Shown in pieces: positions 5,617 through 12,481 of a stretch of DNA of 12,481 bases. The stretch is from assembly GCA_002937495.1 (NCBI GenBank), contig PTJW01000019.1:1-12481 (forward strand), in the 5' to 3' direction. Made by a program: the position numbers and the translations under genes. This DNA comes from Pseudomonadota bacterium (GTDB taxonomy: Bacteria; Pseudomonadota; Alphaproteobacteria; UBA1280; UBA12223). Position 1 is the stretch's first letter, and the number at the start of each line of letters is the position of its first letter. The notes under the pieces are model-generated. The model made no database searches. It was not told the origin of the DNA and was given only the letters and a program-made list of their open reading frames with translations.

Positions 5617-7377
5617 TTAAACATCATCTAACTGTTTACCAACTATTGATGTTTCAAGTAATGCATTCATATTTTCTTTTACTATATCTTTAAAGAAGTC
5701 TTCTAAAGCAAACCTTAAATCATCTAAGTCATCTTTCAGCGTAATAGTTTTTGTTTTCTCTTCTACTTCATTTACATACTTAAGCATTTTATCTTGTTCT
5801 GCTTTTGGTAGTTCTTGAGTATTTAGTAAGTTTCGGCTTGCTTGTATAACTTGCTCTAGCTCTACTTTACTTTTAATAAACTCTTTTTCTGAAACATCGT
5901 TTCGTGCATTCATAATAGAATCTTTTAAAATAGCTAAGCTATCTTCAGCTGAAATGCTTGACTTTAATGTCACTGATTGCTCAATACCTGTGTTTTCTTC
6001 AACTGCTTTAACTTGTAGCATTGAGTTTTCATCTAAAATAAAGCTAATTTTAATTTTAGGCATACCAGCTGGCATTGGTGGAATTCCACTTAATACTATT
6101 TTACCAAGTAAGTGACAATCTTTAACTAATTCTCTTTCACCTTGGTAAATATTTACAGCTAAGTTAACCTGATTGTCTTTAAATGTTGTAAAATTTTGAC
6201 CTTTAGCTGTTGGAATTGGCGTATTACGGTCAATAATTCTTTCAAAAATACCGCCCATTGTTTCAATACCTAAACTAATTGGGTTTACATCTACTAATAA
6301 AATATCACTATTTTTGTTTAATAGTTTATCTGCCTGAATAGCAGCACCCTTAGCAACAATAGTTTCTGGGTTTACATCATTAAAAATTTTGTAATTAAAG
6401 TTAGACTCTAAAACCTTTGTAACAATTGGCATTTTTGTACTACCACCAACTAAAACAATACCGTCTAGCTCGTCTAAGTCAGCTTCTGCAATTGTTTTTT
6501 CTAAAATTGCAGTTGTTTTTTCTAACAGTGGTAAAGCTAATTTATAAAACTGATTATTTGTTAACTCGTACTTTTCACCATTATATTCGCTAATAGCTTT
6601 TGATTGTAAAGTTAACTTATGCTTTAAGTCTTTTGCTACATCTAAAAAGTCGTAGTCATTTTCAAAACCAAAGTGTTTTGCAATTGCTAAATCAAAGTCA
6701 TCACCACCAAGTTGAACATCTCCATTTGTTGCCTTAACCTGGAATACTCCCTCTACTAACTTTAATACTGATACATCAAATGTACCACCGCCTAAATCAT
6801 AAACTGCAAAGTTACCTTTTTTCTCAGACTCTAAGCCATATGCTAATAATGCCGCTGTAGGCTCGTTAATAAGCCTTAAGCATTTAATACCTGCTAATTG
6901 AGCTGCAATTTGTGTAGCCTGTCTTTCATTATCACTAAAAAACGCAGGAACTGTAATAACAGCTTGGTCTAGCTCTTTAATTTCCTCTGAATAACGGTAG
7001 ATTTCTTTTAATTTCTTTAAAATCATCGAGCTAATTTCTTCAGGCGTATAGTTTTGCCTAATTGTAGCAATTTTAGCTCTTCCACTTTCATTAATAATTT
7101 CAATATTTTTATGTACTGGGCTTTCTTTAGCTTGCTCAAAAGTTTTACCCATTAATCTTTTAACAGATTTTAGCTTAATCTCTTTACCTTTTGTTGTCAC
7201 AATATCAATCACACTAGGGAATAATGTATTATGATCTTTATCTGCAAGCAGCTTAATCTTATTATCTTTTACGTAAGCAACTACAGAGTTTGTTGTTCCC
7301 AAATCAATACCAATAGCAGTTTTTACTATTACTTTTTTATAATCTGGTTCATCAATTTGATATATTTTTTGTGACAT
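5617..7377 (-). CDS. hscA: Fe-S biogenesis Hsp70 chaperone HscA
   Basis: 586 residues, somewhat shorter than E. coli HscA (616). Motifs: phosphate-1 loop I22-G-I-D-L-G-T-T-N30, V143-P-A-F-F, N171-E-P-T-A-A-L-L-A-Y-G181, phosphate-2 D194-L-G-G-G-T-F-D201, adenosine motif L309-V-G-G-S-T, interdomain linker D363-V-N-P-I-S-L-G-I-E-T373, then the beta substrate-binding domain and a helical lid. HscA uses ATP, with HscB, to promote cluster release from IscU. Its target, the LPPVK motif, is present in the IscU encoded upstream. It follows hscB by 25 bases with only a weak ribosome binding site (GGGTG). The operon position and linker separate it from DnaK, and the full-length chain from the YegD-like gene at 3928. 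Confidence 0.95.
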   Translation of the reverse strand: MSQKIYQIDEPDYKKVIVKTAIGIDLGTTNSVVAYVKDNKIKLLADKDHNTLFPSVIDIVTTKGKEIKLKSVKRLMGKTFEQAKESPVHKNIEIINESGRAKIATIRQNYTPEEISSMILKKLKEIYRYSEEIKELDQAVITVPAFFSDNERQATQIAAQLAGIKCLRLINEPTAALLAYGLESEKKGNFAVYDLGGGTFDVSVLKLVEGVFQVKATNGDVQLGGDDFDLAIAKHFGFENDYDFLDVAKDLKHKLTLQSKAISEYNGEKYELTNNQFYKLALPLLEKTTAILEKTIAEADLDELDGIVLVGGSTKMPIVTKVLESNFNYKIFNDVNPETIVAKGAAIQADKLLNKNSDILLVDVNPISLGIETMGGIFERIIDRNTPIPTAKGQNFTTFKDNQVNLAVNIYQGERELVKDCHLLGKIVLSGIPPMPAGMPKIKISFILDENSMLQVKAVEENTGIEQSVTLKSSISAEDSLAILKDSIMNARNDVSEKEFIKSKVELEQVIQASRNLLNTQELPKAEQDKMLKYVNEVEEKTKTITLKDDLDDLRFALEDFFKDIVKENMNALLETSIVGKQLDDV

Positions 7378-7402
7378 AAAATAACACCCGTTTATATTTT
7401 TA

Positions 7403-7870
7403 TTAGATATGTTTTAATGATTTGTTAAAGAAAATAAGTTTTGATAAATTGGCTTCAATTTCTTCATTATTTTTTGATTCTATAGCATCAACCAAACTTA
7501 AAGTAACACTTGAAACTTTCTCTTTAAGTGCCTGTTTAAAGTCAGCACTTTTAACTAAACCTTCTGCCACTTGCTCTTGTAAATCTAATAAATACATTAG
7601 GTCATTCTGGCTTAAGTTAGATTGAATTTTAGCATCTGTAAAATCATAACCATTTTGTTTTAAATAGTAAATAATAAGCTTAGTATCATCTTTTAAAGTT
7701 TCATATGCTTCATTTAGCTTAATTGTTAATTCAACCATTGTCAACTGCTCTTCTATACTATCGCAGTTATCAGGATGATATTTTTTTTGTAATGATAAGT
7801 ATTTAGTTTCTAGATTATTTTTATCTAGCTTATATGTTGATTCTAAATCAAATAAGTCAAAATAGTTCAT
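7403..7870 (-). CDS. hscB: Fe-S biogenesis J-protein co-chaperone HscB
   Basis: 155 residues. The N-terminal J domain starts M-N-Y-F-D-L-F, as in E. coli HscB (M-D-Y-F-T-L-F), and has the essential H32-P-D34 tripeptide that stimulates the HscA ATPase. The C-terminal half (about 80-155) is the three-helix domain that binds IscU. It is slightly shorter than E. coli HscB (171). The start is fixed by this N-terminal match even though no clear ribosome binding site precedes it. A 124-base gap separates it from iscA, and hscA follows 25 bases later. Confidence 0.93.
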   Translation of the reverse strand: MNYFDLFDLESTYKLDKNNLETKYLSLQKKYHPDNCDSIEEQLTMVELTIKLNEAYETLKDDTKLIIYYLKQNGYDFTDAKIQSNLSQNDLMYLLDLQEQVAEGLVKSADFKQALKEKVSSVTLSLVDAIESKNNEEIEANLSKLIFFNKSLKHI

Positions 7871-7940
7871 AAGAATAAATTTGCATGATATATAATGATA
7901 TTATTTTAAAATTAGATTTTATTTAATTTTAGGAGGAAGC

Positions 7941-7969
7941 TTATAATAATAAGTAACGATAAAAATCAA
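7941..7969 (-). promoter_or_regulatory. Possible internal promoter ahead of hscB
   Basis: On the minus strand TTGATT (7964-7969), 17 bp, TTATAA (7941-7946), inside the unusually long iscA-hscB gap. In such AT-rich DNA a match of this quality could be chance. Confidence 0.3.
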
Positions 7970-7994
7970 ATAAAATATAAATTAAAAGAATTCA

Positions 7995-8324
7995 TTATAC
8001 GAAGAATGACTCTCCGCAACCACACTCTCCCTTTTTATTTGGATTTTCGAAAACAAAACCACTTTCTAGGTCTGTTTCTTTAAAGTCAATAACAAGACCG
8101 ATTAGATAAAGTAATGATTTATTGTCAATTACGATATCTAATCCATCAATATTAAGATGCTCATCGCCCATTTCTACCATATCAGCAAATTCAATTTTAT
8201 AAGAAACACCGGCACAACCTTTTGTTCTTGTGCCAATTCTGATATAGCTATACTTACCAGCTTGTGCTGATAGTAAGCCTCTCATTTTTTCCTTTGCTAC
8301 TGGTGTTAGGCTAAGTACTTGCAT
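7995..8324 (-). CDS. iscA: A-type Fe-S carrier IscA
   Basis: 109 residues, normal for the HesB/IscA family. The three cluster- or iron-binding cysteines are present: Cys37 in G-C-A-G-V-S-Y, and Cys101 and Cys103 in the C-terminal C-G-C-G-E-S-F. A-type carriers receive clusters from the IscU scaffold and pass them to target apoproteins in the cytosol. The ATG lies only five bases after the iscU stop, and its ribosome binding site (AAGG) falls in the end of iscU, so translation is probably coupled. ErpA or SufA share the same motif, but the place between iscU and hscB makes IscA the best name. Confidence 0.94.
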   Translation of the reverse strand: MQVLSLTPVAKEKMRGLLSAQAGKYSYIRIGTRTKGCAGVSYKIEFADMVEMGDEHLNIDGLDIVIDNKSLLYLIGLVIDFKETDLESGFVFENPNKKGECGCGESFFV

Positions 8325-8329
8325 AAATA

Positions 8330-8710
8330 TTATTTACCTTGTTTTGATTTATAGTCTTCAATTGCTGATTTAATTGCCTCTTCTGCTAAAATTGAGCAAT
8401 GAATTTTTACTGGTGGTAAAGCTAACTCTTCAACAATTTCCATATTTTTAAGCTCTCTAGCTTCATCTAAAGTTTTACCTTTAATCATTTCTGTAGCTAA
8501 TGAAGATGATGCAATTGCAGAACCGCAACCAAATGTTTTAAATTTAGCATCTACAATTTTATCGTCTTTAACTTCAATTTGTAGCCTCATCACATCACCA
8601 CATGCAGGAGCACCAACTAAACCAGTACCTACATTTTCAGATTCTTTGTTTAATGTTCCTACATTTCTGGGATTTTCATAGTGATCAATCACTTTATCAG
8701 AATATGCCAT
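8330..8710 (-). CDS. iscU: Fe-S cluster scaffold IscU
   Basis: 126 residues, closely resembling E. coli IscU along its whole length (M-A-Y-S-x-K-V-I-D-H-Y-E-N-P-R-N-V-G at the start). All assembly residues are present: Cys37 and Asp39 in P-A-C-G-D, Cys62 in F-G-C-G-S, His104 and Cys105. L98-P-P-V-K102 is the HscA recognition motif, directly before I-H-C. IscU receives sulfur from IscS and builds [2Fe-2S] clusters. A good ribosome binding site (AAAAGGAA) precedes the start. A 65-base gap separates it from iscS, and iscA follows after five bases. Confidence 0.97.
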   Translation of the reverse strand: MAYSDKVIDHYENPRNVGTLNKESENVGTGLVGAPACGDVMRLQIEVKDDKIVDAKFKTFGCGSAIASSSLATEMIKGKTLDEARELKNMEIVEELALPPVKIHCSILAEEAIKSAIEDYKSKQGK

Positions 8711-8775
8711 AATAACTTCCTTTTATAATTTCTTTATATAATTTTATGTTTGTTAATTAAAATTGTTTTTATATT

Positions 8776-10017
8776 TTAGTGACCGCCGTGCTCGTCGTTC
8801 CATTCAATAGTAGATAAATCGATACCTTCTTTAAACATTTCCCATAGTGGGCTTAAGTCACGAAGTCTGTTAACTTCTCTAATTACAGTATCTGTTGCTT
8901 CTTCAATTTCTTCTTTAGTAGTAAATCTACCAATACCAAATCTAATTGAAGTATGTGCAAGCTCGTCACCTTTACCCATTGCTAATAACACATATGAGCT
9001 TTCTAATGATGCTGAAGTACATGCAGAACCTGATGATACTGCTAAGCCTTTAATTGCCATCATTAAAGATTCACCTTCGATATGAGCAAACGATAGGTTT
9101 AAGTTACCAGGGATACCATGCTCTAACGAGCCATTTAAATAAACTTCTTCTAACTCTTTATTTAAGCGGTTGAACATGTATGATTTAAACTCAATTAGTT
9201 TTTTAGCTTCTTCATGCATTTCTTCTTTTGCAATTCTTGCTGCTTCACCAAAACCAACAATTAGTGGAGTTGATAAAGTACCAGAACGCATACCACGCTC
9301 CTGTCCACCACCGTGGATAAGTGGAGTTAGTCTTACTCTTGGTTTTCTTCTTCTAACATATAATGCACCGATACCCTTAGGTCCGTAAATTTTATGCCCT
9401 GAAATACTCATTAAGTCAATATTCATATCTTCTACATCAAGCTCAACTTTACCATATGCTTGTGCTGCATCAGTATGGAAAATCACACCTCTTTCTCTAC
9501 AAATTTGACCAATTGCTTTTAAGTCTTGCACTGTACCTGTTTCGTTATTTACACCCATAACTGAAACTAATACAGTTTGATCTGTAATTGAGTTTTTTAG
9601 TTCTTCAAGGTCAATTGTACCATCTTCTTGTACTGGTAGAACTGTTAGCTTTTTACCTTGTTGTTTTAAATATCTTGCTGTATCAATAACACATTTATGT
9701 TCTGTTGCAACTGTAATTAAATGGTCACCTTTATCTTTATAAAAGTCCATTGCACCTTTAAGTGCTAAGTTGTTTGATTCAGTAGCACCTGATGTAAAAA
9801 TAATATCTTTAGCATCAGCATTAATTAATTCTGCTACATGTGTTCTTGCTTCTTCTACAGCTTTTTCACTTTCCCAGCCGTAGGCATGCGTACGAGATGC
9901 CGCATTACCAAAAATCTCGCTAAAGAATGGCATCATCTTTTCTACAACTCTAGGATCTACCGGAGTTGTAGCTTGATAATCCATATAAATTGGCATATCT
10001 GGTCTTCTATTAAGCAT
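8776..10017 (-). CDS. iscS: Cysteine desulfurase IscS
   Basis: 413 residues, a PLP enzyme that converts cysteine to alanine and carries the sulfur as a persulfide to IscU. Seen: His107 in T-E-H-K, the PLP lysine Lys209 in S-G-H-K-I-Y-G-P, R-G-x-R-S-G-T at 241-247, and the mobile-loop Cys333 in S-S-G-S-A-C-T-S-A. The long loop and the C-terminus S389-P-L-W-E-M-F-K-E-G-I-D-L, which resembles the IscU-docking tail of E. coli IscS, mark it as true IscS. Its ATG overlaps the stop of the preceding desulfurase (TAATG), and AAAGGA lies seven bases upstream. Confidence 0.97.
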   Translation of the reverse strand: MLNRRPDMPIYMDYQATTPVDPRVVEKMMPFFSEIFGNAASRTHAYGWESEKAVEEARTHVAELINADAKDIIFTSGATESNNLALKGAMDFYKDKGDHLITVATEHKCVIDTARYLKQQGKKLTVLPVQEDGTIDLEELKNSITDQTVLVSVMGVNNETGTVQDLKAIGQICRERGVIFHTDAAQAYGKVELDVEDMNIDLMSISGHKIYGPKGIGALYVRRRKPRVRLTPLIHGGGQERGMRSGTLSTPLIVGFGEAARIAKEEMHEEAKKLIEFKSYMFNRLNKELEEVYLNGSLEHGIPGNLNLSFAHIEGESLMMAIKGLAVSSGSACTSASLESSYVLLAMGKGDELAHTSIRFGIGRFTTKEEIEEATDTVIREVNRLRDLSPLWEMFKEGIDLSTIEWNDEHGGH

Positions 10018-11138
10018 TATTTATTCCTTTGTATTAATTGTTCGTATGATTTTAAGAACTTTTCAATATCTTCTTTTACAGTTTCTGGTCCAATAGAAAC
10101 TCTTACTCCGCATGATGCTAATTCATCTGAATAACCTAAAGCTTGAATAACATCTGATGTTTTTACTTTACCACTTGAGCAAGCCGAACCTGCTGAAATG
10201 CAAACATCATTCATATCCGCATTAATAACTTGTGTTTGAGAATCAATATGGGGGCTAATAATATATGATGTATTAACAACTCTATTGCCTTTGGCTCCAA
10301 CAATTATTGCATTTGGATTTAACTTTAAAACCTCTTGCTCTAAAAATTCTCTTAAAGTTTTAATGCTGTCGTGTTTATCACCAATATCTTCCAAAACTTC
10401 ATTAACTACTTGTAAAGTTGCTAAAGCCTGAACATTTTCTGTACCTGCTCTTCTACCTCTTTCTTGTCCACCACCGTGGATTAATGCAGCCAAGTCAGCC
10501 TTACCGTCAGTAATAACAACCCCAGTTCCTTTTGCTAATCCAAGTTTATGAGGAGATAAAGTCATTAAATTAACGCCTAAGTCATCAAAGTTAACTTCAA
10601 TTTTACCCCATGCCTGAGTAGCATCAGTATGCACTAAACATTTATACTGTTTACAGATTTGTGCAACCTGCTTAACATTTTGAATAATACCTGTTTCACT
10701 ATTTACTAAACTTAATGTAACAAAACTGTAATTTTTTGTTTTAAGTTTTTCTTCTAAGTCTTGTAAATTTACAGATAAATCTTCATTTAATTCTAAAAAA
10801 TCAATTTCAAATCCTATTTCTTGTAAACCAGATACAACCTCAGCAATGCTAGGATGCTCTAAAGGTGAAACTAAAATTTTACCTTTATACTTACTAGCAA
10901 TAGACTTTAAAATAAGATTGTTAGATTCACTACCACCTGAAGTAAATATAACTTGCTCTTGACGAATATTAAATAAGTCTGACAATGCATACCTTGCATT
11001 ATCAACTACCATTCTTGCTTGCAAACCAATTTTATGACTAGACGATGGATTACCAATAATATCCATCGCCTTAATCATTTCTTGTTTTGCTAAATTATGC
11101 AAAGGAGCTGTTGAGTTATAATCAAGATAACTTGCCAT
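10017..11138 (-). CDS. Second cysteine desulfurase, NifS/IscS-like
   Basis: 373 residues, a paralogue of the iscS product about 40 residues shorter. Catalytic residues are intact: His95 in L-E-H-P, PLP Lys198 in S-P-H-K-L-G, H221-G-G-G-Q-E-R-G-R-R-A-G-T, and loop Cys320 in S-A-G-S-A-C-S-S-G. It lacks the S-P-L-W-E-M tail of IscS, so it may not dock IscU in the same way; alternative acceptors such as tRNA thiolation enzymes are possible (inference). It sits between iscR and iscS, 41 bases after iscR, and its TAA overlaps the iscS ATG. As I recall, Rickettsia genomes also carry two desulfurases here. Both copies look active, so this is not a decaying duplicate. Confidence 0.93.
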   Translation of the reverse strand: MASYLDYNSTAPLHNLAKQEMIKAMDIIGNPSSSHKIGLQARMVVDNARYALSDLFNIRQEQVIFTSGGSESNNLILKSIASKYKGKILVSPLEHPSIAEVVSGLQEIGFEIDFLELNEDLSVNLQDLEEKLKTKNYSFVTLSLVNSETGIIQNVKQVAQICKQYKCLVHTDATQAWGKIEVNFDDLGVNLMTLSPHKLGLAKGTGVVITDGKADLAALIHGGGQERGRRAGTENVQALATLQVVNEVLEDIGDKHDSIKTLREFLEQEVLKLNPNAIIVGAKGNRVVNTSYIISPHIDSQTQVINADMNDVCISAGSACSSGKVKTSDVIQALGYSDELASCGVRVSIGPETVKEDIEKFLKSYEQLIQRNK

Positions 11139-11179
11139 AAATTTAATAAACCTTAATTGATGTTTTAATTATAATAATT

Positions 11180-11644
11180 TTATTTTGATAAGTTTTTACA
11201 AGTGTGCCTACCTTCATCGTATACTGGTAAGTTTCTTGTTAAAACCATAGCTAATGTAATATCGTTCATGAAAGTTTCGATATGTTCTGAAAGGCTCATC
11301 CATAAATCGTGTGAGTTACACTTAACGCCTTTAACACAGTTACTTGTACCTGCACATCTTGTTACTAAAATTGCCTCTTCAACTGCACTTGTAATTTCAT
11401 TTAATCTAATTTCATAAGTATCTTTAGCAAGTTTATAACCACCACCTGGCCCTCTTGAACTCACTACTAAGCCTGCTTTTCTTAATTTAGCAAAAAGCTG
11501 CTCTAAATAAGATAGTGAAATATCTTGTTTTTTTGAAATCTCTAATAAACTAACTGGCCTTGTAGATCCATCTTCAGACTCTTGCATCTGAGCAAGCTCT
11601 AACATAGCCATAATGCTGTAACGACCTTTAGTAGATAGTTGCAT
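11180..11644 (-). CDS. iscR: Rrf2-family Fe-S-sensing regulator IscR
   Basis: 154 residues. The N-terminal winged helix starts M-Q-L-S-T-K-G-R-Y-S, and the recognition part includes S43-L-S-Y-L-E-Q-L-F and R64-G-P-G-G-G-Y. The cluster-ligand region has Cys97, Cys103 and Cys109 spaced as in E. coli IscR (92, 98, 104), plus His112 at the position of His107, so it should bind a [2Fe-2S] cluster. Known IscR represses its own operon when loaded with the cluster. It is the first gene of the operon, and an IscR-like palindrome at 11674-11698 overlaps the likely transcription start, which fits autorepression. AAAGGG precedes the ATG by eight bases. Confidence 0.96.
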   Translation of the reverse strand: MQLSTKGRYSIMAMLELAQMQESEDGSTRPVSLLEISKKQDISLSYLEQLFAKLRKAGLVVSSRGPGGGYKLAKDTYEIRLNEITSAVEEAILVTRCAGTSNCVKGVKCNSHDLWMSLSEHIETFMNDITLAMVLTRNLPVYDEGRHTCKNLSK

Positions 11645-11673
11645 TATAATACCCTTTCATATTTTATCATTAA

Positions 11674-11698
11674 ATAACCCTTTGGCGTTGTCGGGTAT
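11674..11698. promoter_or_regulatory. Candidate IscR operator
   Basis: The plus strand reads ATAACC, 13 bases, GGGTAT. This has the A-x3-CC / 13-base spacing / GG-x3-T frame of the E. coli type 2 IscR site, although the inner conserved bases of that site are absent. It lies directly downstream of the -10 box and over the expected transcription start of iscR, a position suited to repression. Confidence 0.5.
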
Positions 11699-11727
11699 AT
11701 ATTATCCCTTTTTTTTATTAAGGTCAA
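11699..11727 (-). promoter_or_regulatory. Sigma70-type promoter of the isc operon
   Basis: On the minus strand TTGACC (11722-11727), a 17-bp spacer containing an A8 run, then TAATAT (11699-11704). It is one of the best promoter matches in the window and predicts a leader of about 45 bases before the iscR ATG. Confidence 0.75.
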
Positions 11728-11732
11728 TAGCA

Positions 11733-11779
11733 TTTTTAAAAAAATTACAAAAAAATTGTGTTTTTTTAAAAAAACAATT
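11733..11779. other. A/T-tract region in the divergent regulatory gap
   Basis: Successive runs of five to seven T or A lie between the two divergent promoters. They include T7A7 (11761-11774) flanked by AATTG (11754-11758) and CAATT (11775-11779). Such DNA is expected to be bent, and it could act as an upstream promoter element or nucleoid-protein site. Confidence 0.45.
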
Positions 11780-11792
11780 CAAAAATCAGAGA

Positions 11793-11815
11793 ATTATCAA
11801 TAAAACATTGATAAT
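11793..11815. promoter_or_regulatory. Perfect inverted repeat overlapping the hydrolase -35 box
   Basis: ATTATCAA (11793-11800), a 7-base spacer, TTGATAAT (11808-11815). The right arm contains the -35 hexamer of the promoter at 11808-11836. The size, symmetry and position fit an operator for a dimeric repressor whose identity is unknown. Confidence 0.5.
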
Positions 11816-11836
11816 CAGTTACATCTATGCTATTAT
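11808..11836 (+). promoter_or_regulatory. Sigma70-type promoter of the alpha/beta hydrolase gene
   Basis: TTGATA (11808-11813), exactly 17 bp, TATTAT (11831-11836). The predicted leader is about 50 bases. Confidence 0.65.
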
Positions 11837-11891
11837 TAAATATAAAGAAAATAAGAATAATATAATATTAAAAAAGGACCGCATATCTTCA

Positions 11892-12481
11892 ATGTCTAAC
11901 ATAGTATTTCAAGGCCCTGCTGGCAGAATCGAAGCTAAATTTTTTGAAAACAAAGAAAACCCTAATGCTCCAATTGCGCTAGTGCTACATCCACACCCAA
12001 TGCATGGTGGTACAATGAACAATAAAGTAACTTATAAACTGTACGAATCATTTGCTAAAAATGGATTCTCAGTTTTAAGATTTAACTTTAGGGGAGTTGG
12101 CCATTCAGAAGGTCAGTTTGATAATGGCGAAGGTGAGCTTAATGATGCAGCTGCAGCACTAGACTGGCTACACAACTTAAAACCACAAGCTAAAGAAATT
12201 TGGTTATCTGGTTTTTCATTTGGTGCATGGATTGCTATGAAACTTATCATGCGTCGACCTGATATTGATAACTTTATTACTGTTGCACCTCCTATTGGCA
12301 ACCAAGACTATGACTTTTCATCATTCAACTTATGCCCAACAAGTGGTTTGGTTGTTTCTGCTGAATTAGATGATATTGTTGATTATAACGATATCGAGAA
12401 TTTCTTAAAGCAAGTACAAAGAGTTGAAGATGCTAAAATTAACTACGCTAAAATTAACGGTGCTCATCATTTATTTAATGA
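11892..12481 (+). CDS. Alpha/beta hydrolase, 3' end missing
   Basis: 196 codons from the ATG at 11892, open to the right edge. H33-P-H-P-M-H-G-G-T-M resembles the oxyanion-hole region of the COG2945-type small hydrolases. The nucleophile elbow is G107-F-S109-F-G, with Ser109 as the nucleophile. Asp160 or Asp161 in E-L-D-D-I-V is the likely acid, and His192 or His193 in G-A-H-H-L-F the likely base, so the triad looks complete. There is no signal peptide, so it should be cytosolic. The substrate is unknown. AAGGA lies somewhat far (about 13 bases) from the ATG, but no better in-frame start is seen. It is divergent from iscR and shares a 247-base regulatory gap; this adjacency may be conserved in Rickettsiales (recollection). 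Confidence 0.88.
   Translation, partial: MSNIVFQGPAGRIEAKFFENKENPNAPIALVLHPHPMHGGTMNNKVTYKLYESFAKNGFSVLRFNFRGVGHSEGQFDNGEGELNDAAAALDWLHNLKPQAKEIWLSGFSFGAWIAMKLIMRRPDIDNFITVAPPIGNQDYDFSSFNLCPTSGLVVSAELDDIVDYNDIENFLKQVQRVEDAKINYAKINGAHHLFN

Noticed and set aside
7931..7994. AGGAGG on the plus strand as a ribosome binding site for a small gene
   Set aside because: The codons after it begin with ATA and no ATG, GTG or TTG lies at proper spacing, so no plus-strand gene is supported.
9838..10134. 98-codon plus-strand frame across the junction of the two desulfurase genes
   Set aside because: Antisense to two strongly conserved enzymes and without its own signals.

Overview
The window looks like a piece of an AT-rich, host-associated alphaproteobacterium, most likely Rickettsiales or a relative (inference). 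The pointers are the low GC, the gene order iscR, a NifS-like desulfurase, iscS, iscU, iscA, hscB, hscA on one strand, and an alpha/beta hydrolase divergent from iscR. As I recall, two desulfurases next to iscR is the arrangement seen in Rickettsia. No rRNA, tRNA, CRISPR array, transposase or integrase is visible.

Left part (1-2140, minus strand): three consecutive secreted paralogues. Two are predicted lipoproteins and one, cut by the left edge, carries an ordinary signal peptide. All share a roughly 140-residue module: an N-L-P-P-E-P-like entry motif, a D-x-[ND]-x-[ND] acidic loop followed by (R/E)-D-(D/G), and two spaced cysteines. The edge gene has the module twice. The two lipoprotein genes also share a 175-bp direct repeat covering promoter, ribosome binding site and signal peptide, so they arose by tandem duplication of whole transcription units.

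Middle part (2240-5430): an unrecognised 147-residue gene (minus) is divergent from a 323-residue protein (plus). The latter has the fold landmarks of an M14D-type (cytosolic carboxypeptidase-like) metallopeptidase, but every expected zinc ligand and the main substrate-binding residues are replaced. It is probably a pseudoenzyme. Then come a short Hsp70 of the YegD type, without a substrate-binding domain, and a 36-codon cysteine- and lysine-rich protein with its own promoter and terminator.

Right part (5574-11727, minus strand): a complete Fe-S cluster assembly operon. IscR is the Fe-S-sensing regulator. Two cysteine desulfurases supply sulfur, IscU is the scaffold and carries the LPPVK motif that HscA recognises, IscA is an A-type carrier, and HscB/HscA are the dedicated co-chaperone and Hsp70. 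The operon has a good sigma70-type promoter with a palindromic IscR-like site at the transcription start, and it ends in a terminator right after hscA, with no ferredoxin gene in the run. The divergent hydrolase at the right edge has its own promoter, whose -35 box lies inside a perfect inverted repeat.

All functional calls come from reading motifs by eye; no database search was possible.
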